From assembly GCA_016165875.1 (NCBI GenBank), contig JABBOT010000010.1:12673357-12737356 (forward strand): a stretch of 64,000 bases of DNA. Direction: 5' to 3'. The position numbers were made by a program, and so were the translations under genes. This stretch comes from Acanthopleura granulata (Eukaryota; Mollusca; Polyplacophora; Chitonida; Chitonidae). This document shows, piece after piece, positions 63,169-64,000 of this stretch. Each line of letters begins with the position of its first letter. The first letter of the stretch is position 1. Under the pieces are notes generated by a model. It was not told the origin of the DNA. It saw only the letters and a program-made list of their open reading frames with translations, and did not search any database.

Positions 63169-64000
63169 GTAGGTTATCAAGGAATCTTCCAAGAAGCTTG
63201 CAAGTGGTCACCTCTGGTCAAATGTTGAACACACTATACATGTATGCTACAGGAAAAAAATACTCCCATATTTACAGCAAAGATGGGCAATTTAAAAAGC
63301 CTCTGCACTCTGTTTCATTTTTAATGGTTTATTCTCTTAAAAATAGATAAGCTACGTGTAGCATGTTCAGACATTGACAAGATGAACTGCAGTCCTGCTT
63401 GAAATGCCTCCCGTATAACTAAGGATTAAGAGGACATAATCCTGTAAGTATTGGGTTGTACACATACAGTTAAACAACTTTACATAACTGTCGACCTTTA
63501 GGGACTAAATGTCTGAGCATCAGACTTAGGTGAGGCTGTAAGAAGGACAGTAACTCAGACTGGTTTGACCAGGACTCAAACATGAATAGGTTTGTCAGTT
63601 ACATGGCAATCAGCTGTGATTTTATCTTGGCTCTAGCATGTTTCCTCTACTCTAAATCCCGACCACTAACATTTGTGAGTCTAACATTAAATCATTATCA
63701 GACTTTTGTATACAAATCAAGCATTGATTCCTGTAAAACATAAATCAGGCAAATACACGGTGTTAATCACCAGCACTCATACTTGTTTTGAGTTCATATT
63801 AAAGTTTCTCAATATACATGCAGTAGACACAACCCCAAGGAACACAGTCTGGTCCAATTACACAAAATTATAATTGTCTGCCCTGACTTAAAGGATTACA
63901 CTTAAATGTTTCTCACAACATGTCCTAAAATACAGCAAGTACATCAGTTTCTCATCCATGTGAAACTGGGTATAAAGATAAGACTTCATCAGCAGCATGC
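63169..64000. other. Start of an intron at the right edge
   Basis: Begins with donor GTAGGT after the last visible exon of the membrane-protein gene. No further exon is seen up to the edge. Confidence 0.6.

Noticed and set aside
1..64000. CRISPR arrays, operons, bacterial promoters, rRNA or functional tRNA genes
   Set aside because: None is present. The tandem arrays have no spacer-repeat pattern, and tRNA-like sequences are SINE heads without a full cloverleaf.

Overview
This is a nuclear genomic window from an invertebrate animal, most likely a mollusc or another lophotrochozoan. Genes are split by many GT-AG introns into short exons, noncoding DNA is AT-rich, and about fifteen copies of a tRNA-derived SINE with an (AAAT)n-like tail are scattered through introns and spacers. 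Nothing bacterial is present. Almost none of the long open frames are genes; the coding sequence was found by joining exons across splice sites and checking reading phase.

Layout. (1) 1159-11975, minus strand: 16 exons, all in phase, of the pseudokinase/HEAT-repeat protein SCYL1; its C-terminal exon(s) are not visible and probably lie to the left of the window. (2) 11976-12352: a 377-bp head-to-head spacer, probably a shared divergent promoter. (3) 12353-20991, plus strand: the complete 7-exon gene for 3'(2'),5'-bisphosphate nucleotidase (BPNT1, 315 residues). (4) 20992-30056: tail-to-tail spacer with local duplications and SINEs. (5) 30057-38619, minus strand: a complete 4-exon gene for a 180-residue protein with an N-terminal C3HC4 RING and a TRAF-like zinc finger, with a 6.5-kb first intron. 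(6) 39400-40483: a truncated, frameshifted DIRS-like retroelement. (7) 48586-64000, plus strand: the 5' part of a gene for a type II single-pass membrane protein with an acidic cytosolic tail and an extracellular coiled-coil stalk; it continues off the right edge. A decayed Tc1-like transposon lies in its first large intron.

The genes do not form a pathway. SCYL1 acts in Golgi/COPI trafficking, BPNT1 clears the sulfation by-product PAP, the RING protein is probably a ubiquitin ligase, and the membrane protein may be a receptor. I found no clear new multi-gene system. The most interesting signals are small: a 45-bp tandem array that has copied the end of a BPNT1 exon together with its 5' splice site, so that several donor sites stand in a row; a decayed partial copy of a SCYL1 exon beside the intact one; two foldback (near-palindromic) elements of about 168 bp in SCYL1 introns; three minisatellites; two SINE families that share a 3' end; and an unassigned coding-like block at 52370-52621.
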